Under the pieces are notes generated by a model. That model had not been told where the DNA came from. It searched no databases and saw only the letters and a program-made list of their open reading frames with translations. Shown here one piece after another: positions 47,225 to 47,800 of a stretch of 47,800 bases of DNA. Source of the DNA: Nocardiopsis suaedae (GTDB lineage: Bacteria > Actinomycetota > Actinomycetes > Streptosporangiales > Streptosporangiaceae); contig NZ_JAQFWP010000055.1 in NCBI RefSeq assembly GCF_027706745.1, forward strand, positions 1 through 47,800, in the 5' to 3' direction. Made by a program: the position numbers and the translations under genes. Every line of letters starts with the position of its first letter. The first letter of the stretch is position 1.

Positions 47225-47800
47225 GGGATGCCCGGATTGCGCCGCCCGAGCGCCCCGTCGCCGCCCACCCGGACCGCGAGGAGCCCGCCGGACGGCGAGC
47301 AGGCCCGGGGAACCGCCCCGCTCACGCCGTCGCCGCCAAACACGGCGACCACGCACACGCCGCGCAGCCGACAGCACTGCAGGAAGAGCCGCTAACCTGC
47401 TTCGTCGCCGCCCTCACCCCCACACCCCGGCAGCCTGCCACCCGGCCGGGGCCCGTCAGCGGGGCACCCGCCGAGCCGCCCGCCCACCCGCACCGCGAGG
47501 AACCCGCCGGACGGCGAGCACGCCCGGGGAACCGCCCCGCTCACGCCGTCGCCGCCCATCACCGGGACCACGCACACGCCCGGCGGCCGACAGCGCCACC
47601 GCAAGGGCCGCCGACCTCCGTCGTCGCCGCCCTCACCCCCGGCACCCCGGTGTCGCGCCACCCGGCCAGGGTCCGGAGCGGGGCACCCGCCGAGCCGCCT
47701 GCCCACCCGCACCGCGAGGAACCCGCCGCCCGGCAAGCAGGCCAAGGGAACCGGCCCGCTCACGCCGTCGCCGCCAAACACGGCGACCACGCACACGCCG
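47225..47800. repeat. 219-bp tandem repeat array (runs off the window)
   Basis: The marker ACCGCGAGGA occurs at 47273, 47492 and 47711, exactly 219 bases apart each time. Between markers the units share 'CCGCTCACGCCGTCGCCGCC', 'ACCACGCACACGCC' and a 'gccgacagc' stretch with moderate divergence. About two and a half units are visible. 219 is divisible by three, so all frames stay in phase between units. Related sequence occurs at 1-200 and, inverted, at 46000-46245. Confidence 0.85.

Larger units (their letters stand above)
45847..47800. other. About 2 kb gene-free, repeat-rich region
   Basis: No convincing gene: open frames here are long only because of GC richness, lack ribosome-binding sites and have no recognisable product. 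The region contains an inverted copy of the 219-bp repeat (near 46000-46245), a 22-bp palindrome (46413-46434), two related TTCCAGAAC palindromes (46630, 46825), a second GGTGGCG-type hairpin (47176-47195) and the 219-bp tandem array from about 47225 to the window end. Confidence 0.6.

Noticed and set aside
47392-47796. Minus-strand frame with repeated 'GGDGVSG' units as a repeat protein gene
   Set aside because: The repeats are as similar at DNA level outside any one frame, no start signal exists, and the opposite strand is open as well. Kept as a repeat, not as a gene.
47225-47800. CRISPR array
   Set aside because: Units of 219 bp diverge along their whole length; there are no short identical repeats with unique spacers and no cas genes.
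1-47800. Prophage, insertion sequence or integrative element
   Set aside because: No integrase, transposase, phage structural gene or tRNA attachment site is seen, and codon style is uniform throughout.

Overview
The window is chromosomal DNA from a very high-GC actinomycete. The codon use, GTG/TTG starts, leaderless promoters, and Lrp, ArsR, ROK, TetR and ECF41-type regulators all fit. A Nocardiopsis-like (Streptosporangiales) host is my inference from style; no rRNA or other marker is present. I see no tRNA, rRNA, CRISPR array, transposase or phage gene.

Layout. 0-0.5 kb: repeat-rich, no gene. 0.5-8.2 kb: small independent units. These are an AhpD-like protein divergent from an ECF41 sigma factor with a matching promoter, a streptogramin B lyase homologue, an Lrp regulator divergent from a rhodanese, an ArsR regulator divergent from a short P450 plus a PEP-mutase/isocitrate-lyase-like enzyme, two small secreted proteins and a DUF6069-like membrane protein. 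8.25-21.2 kb: a carbohydrate locus. A ROK repressor faces a tightly coupled operon (Gfo/Idh/MocA dehydrogenase, CUT2 ABC ATPase, two permeases, binding lipoprotein, 3-epimerase-like TIM barrel). Two exported proteins follow: a 1155-residue ThuA / PQQ-type sugar dehydrogenase / PKD fusion and a Tat-exported TIM-barrel isomerase.

21.4-30.3 kb: a variant ebo ('metabolite traffic') cluster of nine genes: membrane-anchored protein, inositol-3-phosphate-synthase-like cyclase, UbiA-type EboC, TIM barrel, EboA, EboB (TatD), EboE, EboF-like phosphodiesterase, TIM barrel. The dehydroquinate-synthase-like EboD of the classical cluster is absent and another sugar-phosphate cyclase occupies the locus. This is the best candidate for an undescribed system here.

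30.5-33 kb: a stand-alone KAS III, a lipoprotein and a DUF1963-like protein. 33.1-41 kb: phenylacetate catabolism, paaABCDE and paaN on the minus strand, paaK and a TetR gene (probable paaR) on the plus strand, with two near-consensus PaaR operators. 41.1-45.9 kb: a large AlkP-like/membrane protein, a TauD dioxygenase, a STAS protein and an M50 metallopeptidase. 45.9-47.8 kb: about 2 kb without a convincing gene, with palindromes and a 219-bp tandem repeat that runs off the right edge and has relatives at the left edge and, inverted, near 46.0 kb.

All calls come from reading the sequence and translations; no database search was run.
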